DNA of 64,000 nucleotides from Porphyra umbilicalis. Lineage: Eukaryota > Rhodophyta > Bangiophyceae > Bangiales > Bangiaceae. The position numbers were made by a program, and so were the translations under genes. The notes beneath the pieces were generated by a model. That model worked only from the letters and a program-made list of their open reading frames with translations, did no database searches and was not told the origin of the DNA. Each line of letters opens with the position of its first letter. The first letter of the stretch is position 1. The stretch covers positions 32,912 to 96,911 of the forward strand of contig KV919060.1 of assembly GCA_002049455.2 (NCBI GenBank), written 5' to 3'. This document shows positions 21,680-33,090 of this stretch, piece after piece.

Positions 21680-22593
21680 ATGCCCGCCCCGCGGCCGTCG
21701 GCGCGCCCCCCCCCCCCCTCCCCCCCCCCCCCAGCCGCTTCTCCCTCGCGGGCCTCTCCCCCTCCGCGTCCACGGTGCTGCCCGCCGAGCAGGTGGCGGC
21801 GCTCCTCGACACGCCCGCCCTCATGGACGACCTCGACGCGCTCTACCCGCGCCTCTTCACGCGGGGGCCCGCCGCCGCGGCCATTGCCGCGGCGGCCACG
21901 GGGGGGGGGGGGGGCGCCGCCGCGCCGCTCTACCCCGTGCCCGCCGCGTATGGGGGGGGGGGGGGGGGGGGGGGGGCCGCGCCGTCGGCGGGGGGGTGGG
22001 TGCCACCCCCGGGGGGCTCTACCCGGTGCGCCCCGACCCGCCGGGGGGGGGGGGGCGCTCTACCCGCCGGCCGCCGGCGGGTGGGCGGCGCCGGCGCCGG
22101 CAGCGGCGCCGGCGCCGGCGGCGCCGGCGGCGGCCCCGCGTGGGGGGGGGGGGGGGGCACCCCGCCGCCGCCTCCGTCGCCGGCGCCGGCGCCGGCGCGG
22201 GCGCCGCCGCGGCGCACGCCCCGCCGCGCCGCGCGGCCGTCGGCGGCTGCTGCGTCTGCCGCGCCCGCCGGCGGCGCGCCGCCCGGCCGCCGCGTCACGC
22301 GGTCGGCGGCGGCTGGGGCGCCGCCGCCGCTGCCGCCGCCGCGGGCGTCGCCCCCGCCGCCCCCCGCGTCGCCGGCGGCGGTCGAGACGCCGCGGCGGAT
22401 GACGCGGGCGGCGACGGCAGCGGCGGCGGCGGCGGCCGCTGCCGCCGCCGCCGCCACCGCCTCCCGGCCCCCGCCGCCGCCATTGCCCGTGGTGGATTTT
22501 GGCACCGACGGGAGTGGCGGGAGTGGGGAGACGAGCGACGGTGGCACCGCCGAGGACGGGGGCGGGCGCGGGGGGGGCGGGCGCGCCGACGGA

Positions 22594-22643
<50 letters not shown>

Positions 22644-24244
22644 AACGCCAGCGGCCGACACCCCGCCGCCGCCGCCGGGGCGGCGGCGTGGCCTTCCCCC
22701 TCCCCCCCCCCCACTAGCCCCGGCGGCGGCGGCGGCGCCCTCACCCAAGCCGCCGTCGACGCGTTGCTCGCCCCCCCGGGGCGTCCCCCCCCGCCCTCCT
22801 CGCCGCCCTGGTGCGGGCGCTCCCCCACACCCCCCCCCCCCCCACGCGCCCACGACGGCCGCGCTGCGCGCGCTCGCGCGCGCGACCGCGTCGCCTGCCG
22901 GTGGCGGCCGCCGCGCCGCCGCGCGGGTGCCCGGGGGGTGGCCGCCCTCGGCGCCGCGGCGGTGGCGGGGCACGGCGGCGCCCTGTCGGCGCTCCGCAAC
23001 GTGCTGCCGGGGGGGGTTTCCCGGTCCGAGCGCGCGCCGCTGCACGCGGCGGCGGGACGCGACGGCGGCGGCGCCGCTGCCGCCGCCGCCGCCGCCGGGG
23101 GGGGGCCGACGCTCGTCGCCAAACTCTGTCGGGAGGCGGCCGCCGTAGCGACGGCCGCGGACCGCCACGCGCCCGTGCGGGTGGCGGTGCTCGGCTGGGT
23201 CGGCCACAAGGACGCGGCGGCGGCGCGGGCGGTCGTTGCGGCGGGGGGCCTCGAGGCCTTGTGGGGGGCCATTGCGGCAGACGGGGGGGACGCCGGCGGC
23301 GGCGGCGGCGGCAGCGGCAGCAGCGGCGGTGGCCACACCGCCCGCACCGCCGCCGAAGCGGTCAAGGCGCTCGCGCGGCTCGCCGGACCGCCCGCCGGCG
23401 GCGTGCGGGCGGCGGTCGGCGACCGCGGCGGGCTGCCCGTGCTGCTAACCGCCGCGGCGGCGGCGGGCCGCCGCGGCGACGCCCGCCGCGCGGCGGCGCT
23501 GTGCGCGCTCGTCGCCACCTGCGTCGACGGCGTCGACGGCAATGCGCGGCGGCTCGGGCGGCGGGACGGGCGGGACGCGGCGCTGGCCGCCCTTGAGGCG
23601 GTCGTCGAGGGGGACGCCCGCGACGCTGACGGCGTCGTGGCCGCCCTCGACGTGTGGGCGGTCGCGGCGAGGGGGGGGGGGGGGGGGGGGGGACGCCCCC
23701 GCCCCCCCGCCGCCGCCGCTGCTGCCGTTGGATGTGGCCGCGCGGGCGGCGGCGGCCATCATCCGCGCGGCTTCCCCCCCCGCGGCGGCGGCGCGTCGCC
23801 CGTCCTGACGGGTGCGGCGCTCGCCGCCGCCGCCGCCACGGCCCGCACGGGCCGGCCCGCCGCCTTGGCGGTCGCCGAGGCGGGCGTCGGCGGCGTGGCC
23901 GCCGCCGCCCTCACCGCCGCGGCGGCCGCCGAGCCCGTCGACGCGGCCGCCGTTGCGGCCGCCGCCGACGCGCTCGTGGCGGTGGCGGGCGGCCACCCGG
24001 CGGCCGTCGCCGAGGTGCTCGCGGGGGACGATGAGGATGGGGTGGCGGCGGCGGTGGTGGCCGCGCTCTCGGCCGTCGGGCGGCGGCACCGGCGGGCGGC
24101 CGCCGCCGCGGCAGCGGCGCTCGCGACGCTCGCGGGGGGGGGGGGGCGGCCGTGCCACCGGCGGCCGCCGCCGCGCTCGGCGCGCCCGCGCACGCGGCGG
24201 TGGCGCTCGCGCTACTCGCCGCCGCCGCCGACGGGGACGCGGCG

Positions 24245-24315
<71 letters not shown>

Positions 24316-25040
24316 GGCGGCCGCCGACGCGGCGGCCGCCGCCGACCGCGTCGACGCGGCCGGGGCGGCGGCGACCGCTGCGGCTGGCGCGCTCGCCGCC
24401 CTCGGGGCGCTCACCCCCCCCTCCCCCCCGTGGCCATCACGGCGGTTGCAACGGCAACGGCGCGGCTGCCCGCCGAGCGGGGCCTCGCGGCCGCCGCCGT
24501 GGCGGTCGTCGGCTCCATGGCGGCGGCGCTGCGCCACCCGTCGGCGGCGGTGCGGCGCGGGGCGGCGGCGGCGGCGGGGCCGCTGCTCGCGGGGGGGCTC
24601 GACGTGGTGCTCGCCGTCCTCGGCGGCTGGGCCGTGGATGGCGAGGTGGCGGCAGCGGCGGCGGCGGCGCTCGCCACGATTGTGGCGGTGGGGGGGGGGG
24701 GGAGGCGGGCCGCCGCCTCGCCCGCGGGTGGGGGGCGAGCGGCTTTGCGGGGCCGGGGGGGGGGGGGGGGGTGCACCCACGGTGGGGGCGGCCACTGCCG
24801 ACGGCGGCGGCGGTGGCGGCGGCCCGCCGCCGCCGTCGACGTCTGCCGACGGTGGTGAGGCGGGCGTGGACCCCCTCACCGCCGCCCTCGGCATCCACCC
24901 CGGCCGGCCGGATGTGGTGCTCCCCGCCTGCGCCGCGCTCGGCGGCATCGTCGCGGGCGTCGGGCCGCTCAAGGCGCTCGTCGCCAACAGCGGCGCGGCA
25001 GGGGTGCTCCTCACCGTCTGGCGCGCGGCGGCGGCGGCCG

Positions 25041-25083
<43 letters not shown>

Positions 25084-26768
25084 TGGCGGCGGGGCGGTGC
25101 GGCACGCGGTGCTGTCGGTGGTCGCGACGCTCGCACTCGGCTGCGCGCCGTTTGTCGACGACTGGACGCTCGCCGGCGGGATGGGCGTCCTCGTCGAAGC
25201 GCTCGACGCGGCCGTTGCCGACGCAGACGCGGGGGTCGGCTGCCGGAACGGGGACGGCACCCCCGCCCACGCGGGCGACGCCGTCGGCGGGCGCCCCCCC
25301 GACCCGCGGGCGCCGCCGCTGGTGCTGGCAGCGACCGCCGGCACGGCGCTCGCCAACGCCATGCGGGCGCACCGGCTCGCGCGCGCGCGCGCCGTCGACG
25401 CGGGCGTCATCCCCGCGGCCATTGCCGCGCTGACGACGGCGGCGGACATTGCGGCCGACGGGGCGACGCCCCCCGCCACCGTTGCCGACGCGGCGGCGGC
25501 GGTGGAGGGCGCCGCCTCGGCGCTCGGCGTCACCGTGTGGCGCGACGGGCGGCTGCAGGCCGACGCGGCGGCGGGGGGCGGCGTGGCCGCCTTGCTGTCC
25601 GCCCTCTCCGCCGTCGGCGGCGCGCGCGACGCGGCGGCGGCGGTGGTGTTTGCGCTCGGCGCCGCAACGGCGGGCGCCGAGGGGCCCCGCCGCCGCGCCG
25701 AAGTGCGCGGCGCCGCCGCTGCGGTGCGCGCGGCGGTGGCCGCCCACCCGGCGGATGCGCTGATGGGGCGCTACGGGGCGGCGGCGTTGGCGGCGCTTGC
25801 GGGGCGCGGGGAGGGGGGGGGGGCGGGGGGGGGCGAGGGGGACGACGCTGCCGAGGATGGGGATGGGGACGGCAGCGACGGACCCGCCGACGACGTTTGC
25901 TCGAGCCGCTCAGCCGACCTGTGGCCGACCCGCCGGCCGGGCACCGACGCCCGCGGCGGCGGCCACCGGCGCACCGCGTCGACGGGCCCGCGCGGCGCGG
26001 GCAGCCCCGACGGGGCGTCCCCCGACCGCCGCGCCGCCGCCGCCGCCTCGGCGGCGGCGGCCGAGGCAGACGGGGCGGCGCCGGGCGCCGCGGCGGCGGC
26101 GGCGCCCCGCTGGCGCCTCGTCGACGCGGCGGGGCGGATGGTGCGGGCGGTGGCGACGGCGACGGGGCTCGACGCGCCGGCGCCGGCGGCGGTGGGGGGG
26201 GGGGAGCCCCCCGCCGACGCGCCCGCCCCCCGCGGGTCGCCGCCCCCGCTGTCGCCGTCGCCGCCGCCGCCCGGCGCTGCGGGTGCCGCCGCCGCCGCCG
26301 CCGCAACGCCCGCTGCATCGGCCGACGGCGGCGCCGTCGCACCCCCGTGGCGGCGCCTCGGCACGCTCCGCCGCCGCGGTGGCGGGTCGCCCGCCGCCGC
26401 CGGCGGGCGCGTGGCCTCCCCGCCGCCGCCGGCACGTGCCGACAGCGGCGGCGGCGGCGGCGGCGGCTCGGGCTCCCTCCAGCGCCTCGCGTCGGTGCCC
26501 GCCCCGCGGGCATTGCATCGGTCGCCGCCCCCCGGGCCGCGACGGGCAGCGGCGGCGGCAGCGGCGGCGGCGGCGGCGGGCCGGCCGAAGAGCCGCTGTC
26601 GCCCGACGTGGTGGCCAAGATGGCGGCCCTGCGCGTATCGTCGGCGCGGGAGCGGGTGGCGGCGCGCGCAGAGGCGGACGCGCTCCTCGCGTCGGTCGCC
26701 GCAGAGGTGGAGGCGGAGCGCCGCCACCGGGGGGAGGGGGGGCGGGGGGGGGGAAGCCGCGCGTGTAG
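21680..26768 (+). CDS. Large armadillo-like Ala/Gly/Pro-rich protein, frame switched at many G/C runs
   Basis: ATG 21680 (accaccATGcc) opens MPAPRPSARPPPP; after the C-run at ~21711-21732 coding resumes as SRFSLAGLSPSASTVLPAEQ and MDDLDALYPRLFTRG. Then come LYP-containing and RRxTR low-complexity stretches, then armadillo-like helical repeats: VRVAVLGWVGHKDAAAARAV, GGLEALWGAIAAD, TAAEAVKALARLAG, RRAAALCALVATCVDG, ALGIHPGRPDVVLPACAALG, VRHAVLSVVATLALG, GGMGVLVEALDAAV, and a tail PDVVAKMAALRVSSARERVA near 26600. Coding sense moves among all three + frames, each time at a G or C run (for example 21955-21977, 22041-22050, 22141-22157, 23670-23692, 24128-24136). The likely end is the tag at ~26766-26768. 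Armadillo proteins are protein-binding scaffolds; the partner is unknown. The exact exon or indel structure is unresolved. Confidence 0.6.
24238..24316. repeat. (GGC)n microsatellite
   Basis: About 25 near-perfect ggc triplets lie inside the armadillo-like gene and encode a poly-Gly tract in the coding frame. Confidence 0.9.
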
Positions 26769-28852
26769 GGCGCCGGGGGAGGGTGGGGGCTCTTGTAGTT
26801 CCGCGGGTGGGGGGGGGGGGGGGACGGTGCTGGTTCCTTCTTCCTATTTTTTTTTTTGGACCGCACGGCGGCACCGTGGACGTGGCGCAGCCGCCTGGTG
26901 TGTGCCGGTGGCCGACGGCTGGCACCCCGGCGGTGCCCGCCGTTGGCGGCTGCGCCGCCGCGGCAGCGTCTGGCGCGCCGCGCCGCATGGGCGGCGTGTC
27001 CGCGTCGAGCGCGCCCGCCAACTCAATCGGCGAGCCGCCCGCGGCGGGCGGGCGGGTCCCCGGACGCCGCGTCCGTGCGACGCCAACGCGTCGACGGGCG
27101 CCGCGGGGTGCCCGTGTGGCCCCAGCGGGGGTCCGGGCAGCCCCGCCGCCGTTCCCCGCGCCGACCGTGGCGCGCGCGTCCGTGCGGGCGCCGCCGCGAA
27201 TCGAGGGTGGGCGGTGCCCGCCAGCAACATGGTCACGTGCCGCACGCCTGGGCCGCCGGGGGGCTCCCCCGACGGCCGGTGGTTTGAGCCCGGGTACCTG
27301 CCGTCGGCCGCCGAGACGCCGCGTCGCATTGCCACGGACAGCGGCGGGCCGTTTCCCACGGGCGGCGGGACGGGGGCGGTGCGCCCAAACGTTGTGTTTG
27401 GGTCGGTCTGGGCGGCATGCCACTGAGCGCTGGCCGCTGTAGCGTTCCACGAGTGGTGCGCGGGGCTGCGACAAGCGGCAGCCGCCGGGGGCGCGGGGCA
27501 GCGGTGACGCGCGGGGGTGACCCGGAGGGCCCCAAAGGATGCTGTTTGGCCTCTCAATGCCCGAGTCGGTACCGTTTGCGGCGGCCGTGCCGCTCACGCA
27601 GGCCGCGTCGGCACGCGCCACACAGGCGCCGCGCGTCGACGAGACGTCCCCGCGGCTGCTTCTTTTCGCAACGACGGACGCGGACTCCCGCCGGGCGGGC
27701 GTCGCAGCGTTGGGGGCGGGGCGCCACCATCGTCGAGCCATGGTGCGACCGGCGGGCGGGCGGGCCTGCCGGCCGGTCGGCCGAGCAATGGCGTCGGTAC
27801 AGCGCCGCTCTCGTAGGGCAGGCATCAGAGGGGGACTGGATCCCTGGCGTGCAGACAACAAGGTCGCCGTGTGCCGACGGCGCTTCGTGGCCGGGCGATT
27901 CCGTTGGACTTGCAACATCCGAAAGGGCCTTTCGTAATTATACACTCGACTAGATTTGCGACGCTGGAATGGGTCGAACGGGACGTGGTTTCGACACCGA
28001 CGACAGCTGACCCCGACCATGACGTTGAAAGGCTGGGTCCCGATCATGCTCGCCTGGCGCGGGGGCTTTTGTACACAGTGTCACAATGCAGTAGCCCAAG
28101 TCTCTGCCTGTGACACGTGCGCGTATTTTGTTTGCGTCGTCCGCCAAAATCAACATACGGCATCGTCATCGGCGCCGCGGATAGCATGGGACGTGTACGT
28201 ATCACCCATGGATGTCATCAATGCCGAGGGAGTACCAATGAGGGGCTGAGCGCCGCCGGCTCCCCCGTGGTGGTGTGGCGCCATCATGGCGATGATCATT
28301 CCCGAGAGTTTCTCCCAGCGTGGCGCCCGTAGCGCTCGCGCGTGCGAGCGTAGGCACCTTGACGGCGCCCGCGCGACGAGTGCACCCATGCGTAGGCGTG
28401 CGCTACTCGCGTCGGGCCACCCCCCGGCCGGTCCTTGTGCCCGATAATGGGGCGGCGCCAAAGCCGGCCGTGACGCCCGTCCGTGATGGCCACCTGCTAC
28501 CTCCTCTACCCGACTACGACAGCGAGCGGGCGTGCGCGCCGTGCGCACGTGGCCGGAAGGCGCCGGCGCCCCAGCCGGTGCCCTTGCGAGGCCCACCCGC
28601 GTGGTGTGCGCCGCGCTCGGCAGCACGCCCTCTGCGGTAGGGCAGCCGCCAGTCGGGGCAGACTGCTTTGGAGGACGGCCGACGCAGCGCGCCTCGCCGC
28701 CGCTGCCAGCCGTGAGTACAAAAGGGGACCCTGCCACGCGCGCGCAGTCAGCCCGGCTGCCCCGTCTGCCGGCACACCGTCGACCTGACCGCCGACCCCC
28801 CCAATACCGCTCCCCCCCGCCCCCCCCCTGTCCTCCTTCGACGTTGGTCACG
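26769..28852. other. No supported gene
   Basis: GC-rich DNA open in several frames to 27442 without a domain, then mixed sequence. A tacaaaag element near 28717 lies ~135 bp before the next ATG and could be a weak TATA-like box. Nothing else can be supported. Confidence 0.35.
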
Positions 28853-30058
28853 ATGGCGTTCTCCCGCCGCTCCCGCCTCCTGCGCGCCGTTGCGGCGGCG
28901 GCCACCACCCTGGCGCTCGCCGTGCGCCCCGCGGCCGCCATTGTCGCCGCCGACAATACCAACTGCCGGCTCGACTTTGGGGGCGTGACGCGCACGTACG
29001 GCCACTGCGCGACGCTCGCGCACGAGCCGACGGCGGAGATTAAGCTCTTTTGGGCGGTCAATGGCACGATGATTTCCGTCGCGTGGACGTCCGCCTCGAC
29101 CGGCTGGTCGGCCTTTGCGCTCGCCGGCGACCAGATGCGCATGGTCGCCACGCCCCCCGTCTTGGCCGTCATTGGCTACTCGACCGCCGCCGCGCCGACC
29201 GAGGCGGCCGCCGCCGTGTACGCGCTCACCGGCAAGACGTCGGGGGCGGTGCAGCCGATCAGCGCCGCCGCGGCGGCCGCCGCCGGCTACCTCAACGTCG
29301 AGGCGGTGCGGGATGGGGCGACCAAGCGGCTCGCCGTCTCGTACGACCGCGTGCGGTGCGTCGCCCCGACCGTCCTCGACACGACCAACAATGTGTTGTG
29401 GGCGGCGGGGCCGCCGCCGCCGTCGGGGACCGCCCTCGCGCACCACGGGCGCAAGCACATGTCGACGGGGATGGACTTTGCGGTCGTTGAAAAGGAGTTG
29501 CTGTCGACGCAGCCGTGCCGCGCGCCGCCGCCGCCGCCGGCAGCGCCCGTCAGCCCCGCCCCGCCGGCGCCGACCGCCGGCGCCCCGGCGCCCGCGCCGC
29601 CCGCCGCGCCGACGGGCGCGCCCGGAACGCCGCCGCCCGCGCCGAGCGCGGTGCCGACGGCGGCGCCGACGGCGCCGAGCGGGCCCGGCGCAACGCCCAC
29701 ACGCCGCCCCCCGCCGCCGCCGCCAGCGTGCGTGCCGGCTGTTGCGCCCCCGCCGACGCGGCCGCCGACGCCGCGACCGTGCGCGTCGGGTGGGGCGTCC
29801 CCGGCGCCGCGGCCGCGGTCGCCGCCGCGCACCAGTGGTGGGGCGGGCGCCGAGCCGGTGACGGCGCTGCCACTGGCCGCGGCGCCGGCGACGCCGCCTC
29901 GTGGCGGCGGCGACGCGGGTGTGTGTGCCAAGGACCACATGCAATGCGGGGCGCCGGCGCGTGACATGGCCCAAGTGCCCTGCTGCAGCGATGAGTACTA
30001 TTGCAAGGAGGCCAACGAGTGGCACTGGTATTGCGCTTTGAAAGCGTACGAGATGTGA
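28853..30058 (+). CDS. Secreted DOMON-domain protein with Pro-rich hinge and C-terminal six-Cys module
   Basis: ATG 28853 gives 401 residues. Residues 1-29 (SRRSRLLRAVAAAATTLALA...) are a signal peptide. Residues ~35-215 fit a DOMON fold: IKLFWAVNGTMISVAWTS, STGWSAFALAG, the NNVLWAAGPPPPSG strand, and an LAHHGRKHMSTGMDF end. DOMON domains bind haem or sugars in extracellular redox proteins. A ~130-residue Pro/Ala/Thr hinge follows, then a module with six cysteines (VCAKDHMQC, QVPCCSDEYYCKE, WHWYCALK) whose CC spacing recalls small carbohydrate-binding or knottin-like modules. Hinge plus small module suggests anchoring to the cell wall; that is inference. There is no frame break. Confidence 0.75.
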   Translation: MAFSRRSRLLRAVAAAATTLALAVRPAAAIVAADNTNCRLDFGGVTRTYGHCATLAHEPTAEIKLFWAVNGTMISVAWTSASTGWSAFALAGDQMRMVATPPVLAVIGYSTAAAPTEAAAAVYALTGKTSGAVQPISAAAAAAAGYLNVEAVRDGATKRLAVSYDRVRCVAPTVLDTTNNVLWAAGPPPPSGTALAHHGRKHMSTGMDFAVVEKELLSTQPCRAPPPPPAAPVSPAPPAPTAGAPAPAPPAAPTGAPGTPPPAPSAVPTAAPTAPSGPGATPTRRPPPPPPACVPAVAPPPTRPPTPRPCASGGASPAPRPRSPPRTSGGAGAEPVTALPLAAAPATPPRGGGDAGVCAKDHMQCGAPARDMAQVPCCSDEYYCKEANEWHWYCALKAYEM

Positions 30059-31149
30059 GGGGGCGGGTGTCCGTGTTGCTAGCGTGCGGCTGCGGTGGGG
30101 GGGCAAACGTCCAAACGGAGCGCGTAGAAAAACGGTTTGTTTTTTTGTTTTTGTTTCCCCGCCGCGTCCACCACGGGCTCAAGCGCACCGTCACAGTGCT
30201 TGCATCTCTGACGACGTGCCGATGCCTTGACCTTCCGAGAGCGGGCAGGTGTGCATGCGGTGATGGGCCGCTGGGGGAGCAGACACACTTGCAAGAGTGC
30301 GTGACCTTGGCACTCTTCCCATCCACCTCGAACCCCCGACAGACTCACAACCTACATCCAAGCCTCGAGCGAGCCAGTCACGGTCACGTGCCATGGCCCC
30401 CGCGCGTACACGTGAGGCACGCCGAGGTGAAACTCACGGCACGTATGCTGGTCGTGCGGCCGTCGACGGCGGGAAGCGTCGGCCGGGTACCCTTGCAACA
30501 CGCCGAGGCTCGGGGTCCCGTGGCGCTGGCATCCTTGCCGAGCGGCAGTCGACCCCCAAAAAAACACGTTGTTGCTTGCGTCCAGTCTCACACCGCCTCG
30601 GCAGCGCCGCCACGCAAAAGAGGGAGCGGCCGGCGCCCACGCGCAAGCCCCACCGACACCCCGCCACGGGGAAACCCGCCAGTTCCGCATCCGCACCGCG
30701 GCGGGCGCCGCCGCCGCCGCCGGCCGTTTGCCACGCCGCCGCCGCGCACCCGGCGCGTCGCCGAAGGCGGCACCACGGCGGCCACCGCAACGGGGTCGAC
30801 GCGCCCGCCACCGCCGATGCCGCCGGCCGCGCCAGCCACCGACGCGCCGTCGTGCCCGCCGCGCGGCCGCAGCCCCAGCCGCTCGGACGCCGAGGGGGCC
30901 CGTGCCCCGCCGCCGCCGGCTCGCAGGTCGTGCGGCTTGCGCGGCGCGGCCACCCCCCCCCCCCCCCCCAGTCGCACCCGCCGCGGACGGCGCGGCCGCG
31001 CCACCCACCAACCGCTGCCAATCGACTTGCGTCGCCGACGGGCGCGTTGACGAGACTGGCCAAAGTGTCGTCCTTGTCCCCCAGCCCCCCCCCCGCCCGC
31101 CCCCCCCTTCCCCGTCATCCGCCCCCCCCCCATTCCACCCCACACCATC
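30059..31149. other. Convergent spacer, no supported gene
   Basis: It contains a T-rich stretch (30135-30160) likely in the DOMON gene's 3' UTR. The remaining open frames on both strands are compositional. Confidence 0.4.
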
Positions 31150-31912
31150 TAGGCCTCCCCCCCCCCCCCCCGCCTCCTCCTCCTCCGCGTCGGCAATCAT
31201 CTCCCGCACCTCCTCCAACACGTCCCGCACCGCCTCCTCCGCGTCCGCCGCCGCCCGCGTCGCGCGGCCGAGACGGTCCGGGTCGGCCACCGCCGCCGCC
31301 GCCGCCGCCGCCGTCGCGTCGTCGTTGTCGTCATGGCCGAGGCGGGGTCCCCCCCCCCCCCCCCCCCCCCGACGGCCCCGCCGACGCGGCGGCGGCGACC
31401 ATGGACGGCGGCAGCGGCGGGCGGCCCGCCACGCCGTGCGCGGCGGAGCGGCGGAGGACGTGGAGGGAGACGGTTGCGACGAGGCGGGCGGCCTCTGCCG
31501 CCTGCAGGCGGCCCACGACCGCCGCGGCACACGCGTAGGGGGCGTCCCCGGGGGGGCGCGCCGTCAGCGCAAGGGCGAGGGCGGCGAGCACCTCGGCGGC
31601 GACTTTGAGGTCCTCCGTCACGTGCGCGCACGTGACCGCGTAGGGGGACACGCCCGTGCGTCTGCCGCCGCCGGTGGTGGTGGTGGTGGTGGCGGGCGGG
31701 GGGGGCGGCGGGCCCGTCGCGGGGGTGGCGGCCGGCGCGGCGCCGCCGGCCGCGCGCGGGCGGCCCGTGTCGGCCCGCAGCGCCTCGTCGAGGCGGCGGT
31801 ACGCGCCGTCGGTGGCTTGGGCGGCGGGGAGGAGCACCGTGGCCAGCAGGCGGGGCAGGGGCAAGTCGTCGGCGGCCGCGGTGACGGCGGCGGTCACATT
31901 GTCGAGCTCCAT
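31150..31912 (-). CDS. REX1-like (Rex1-B domain) DNA-repair protein, putative
   Basis: ATG 31912 begins MELDNVTAAVTAAADDLPLP. Blocks follow in the order of the Rex1-B family: LLPAAQATDGAYRRLDEALR, SPYAVTCAHVTEDLKVAAEV, VVGRLQAAEAARLVATVSLH, VLRRSAAHG. After a C-run at 31351-31371 coding resumes one frame over with EEAVRDVLEEVREMIADAEE, the usual C-terminal acidic helix. A second run near 31161-31172 would shift into a TAG at ~31150-31152. REX1 was found in Chlamydomonas as a gene needed for excision repair. The match is by pattern only; a generic helical protein is the alternative. Confidence 0.45.
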
Positions 31913-33090
31913 GGTCAAGTGGGGGGGGGGCGGGCGGTCGTGGGTGGGGAGGCCGCACCGGCCGAGCTGGTTTGGACCATGAGGGGGTTGAAGAGGGGGG
32001 GGGGAGGACGCAGAGAGAGCGGGGAGGCGGTGGGTTGTCGTGAAGCGTGATACCAGGCGAGTGAAGGTGAACAATAGAGAGCGTCCGCACGTGACGTTGA
32101 CGCCGCAGTGGACACGAGGACGGCAGCGGCGCGAGGGGACGTCGAGTCGGCGTCGTAGACGTGACACCCACGCTGGCGCCTGTCAAACAAGCTAGCTAAA
32201 TTTTAGCTAGGGCAGTGGCCCCGCGCACGACCGACCCGATCATCAGAGCAAAGCACTTGATCCATCATCAGAAACATGTGCCCACCGGTCAACTGGGCGA
32301 CTTGATCGGAAAACCAACCGGCGTTGACCGGCCGGTCAGGCATTCGCTGATGGACGGTTCAACCGGACATCAACCGGGTACCCAGCCACCCTCAGAAGGT
32401 GTCAAAAACAAGCTCAATTCAGTTCTCTGAAGGGGGGGCACATGGCAACCGGCTCGGGCTGAGAGTCACAGCTGACCAGAGCTTGACGCTTCTTGGCTAG
32501 ACAGATGACCCGCTCTACGCAAGCCTTGCAGGCCGGCCAATCGACGCTGGAGAGGCCTCTTTCTAGCACTTACAAATATTACTTGTTCATTGCTTGAACG
32601 ACTTGGACCACTGAAGTTATGTAATCTTTTCGACAACTTAAATAGCGAAGATAGAGAGGTTTGCGATCTTTGTTTGAGGTGTATCTGACTAGTGCTTGGA
32701 CTACTTTCACTAGTTTTGCTAGCTAGCTGGCTCAGAGCGGACACGTTGGTCAGCACCGCTGCCGGTCGGCACCGCGGGCGGGACTGGGGCTACCCCCCGT
32801 TGCATGCGCCGTCGACACGGCCGCCGCATGGGGCCGCTATCACGATAACAAACCGCCACGACAAGAAACCAATCAACAACAGAGCTGCCTCTACGATACA
32901 TACAATGGAGGGAGCGCCAGTACCAGACAAGCTCGCCGCAGGCAGAAAAAGAGACACATGAGAGACGATACGCGTCGAAAAACGGTACCCAGCAGGAATG
33001 GACCAGTACACAACTTCAAGCAGTAGACACAGCATCACGAAAAGGAGACAGCAACACGAAAAGGGCGACATCAAGCCATGAACAAGGAGC
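31913..33090. other. AT-richer spacer with a short palindrome
   Basis: No gene is seen. At 32190-32212 a near-perfect palindrome (tagctaaattttagcta) is followed by gggcagtggcc, which could be a transposon end; no matching partner was found to the right. Composition drops from the GC-rich core to a lower GC value here. Confidence 0.35.

Noticed and set aside
19571-22402. 943-codon + frame across the RBMX2 gene
   Set aside because: It is Arg/Pro-rich and antisense to RBMX2; only its last part (from ATG 21680) is used, as the start of the armadillo-like gene.
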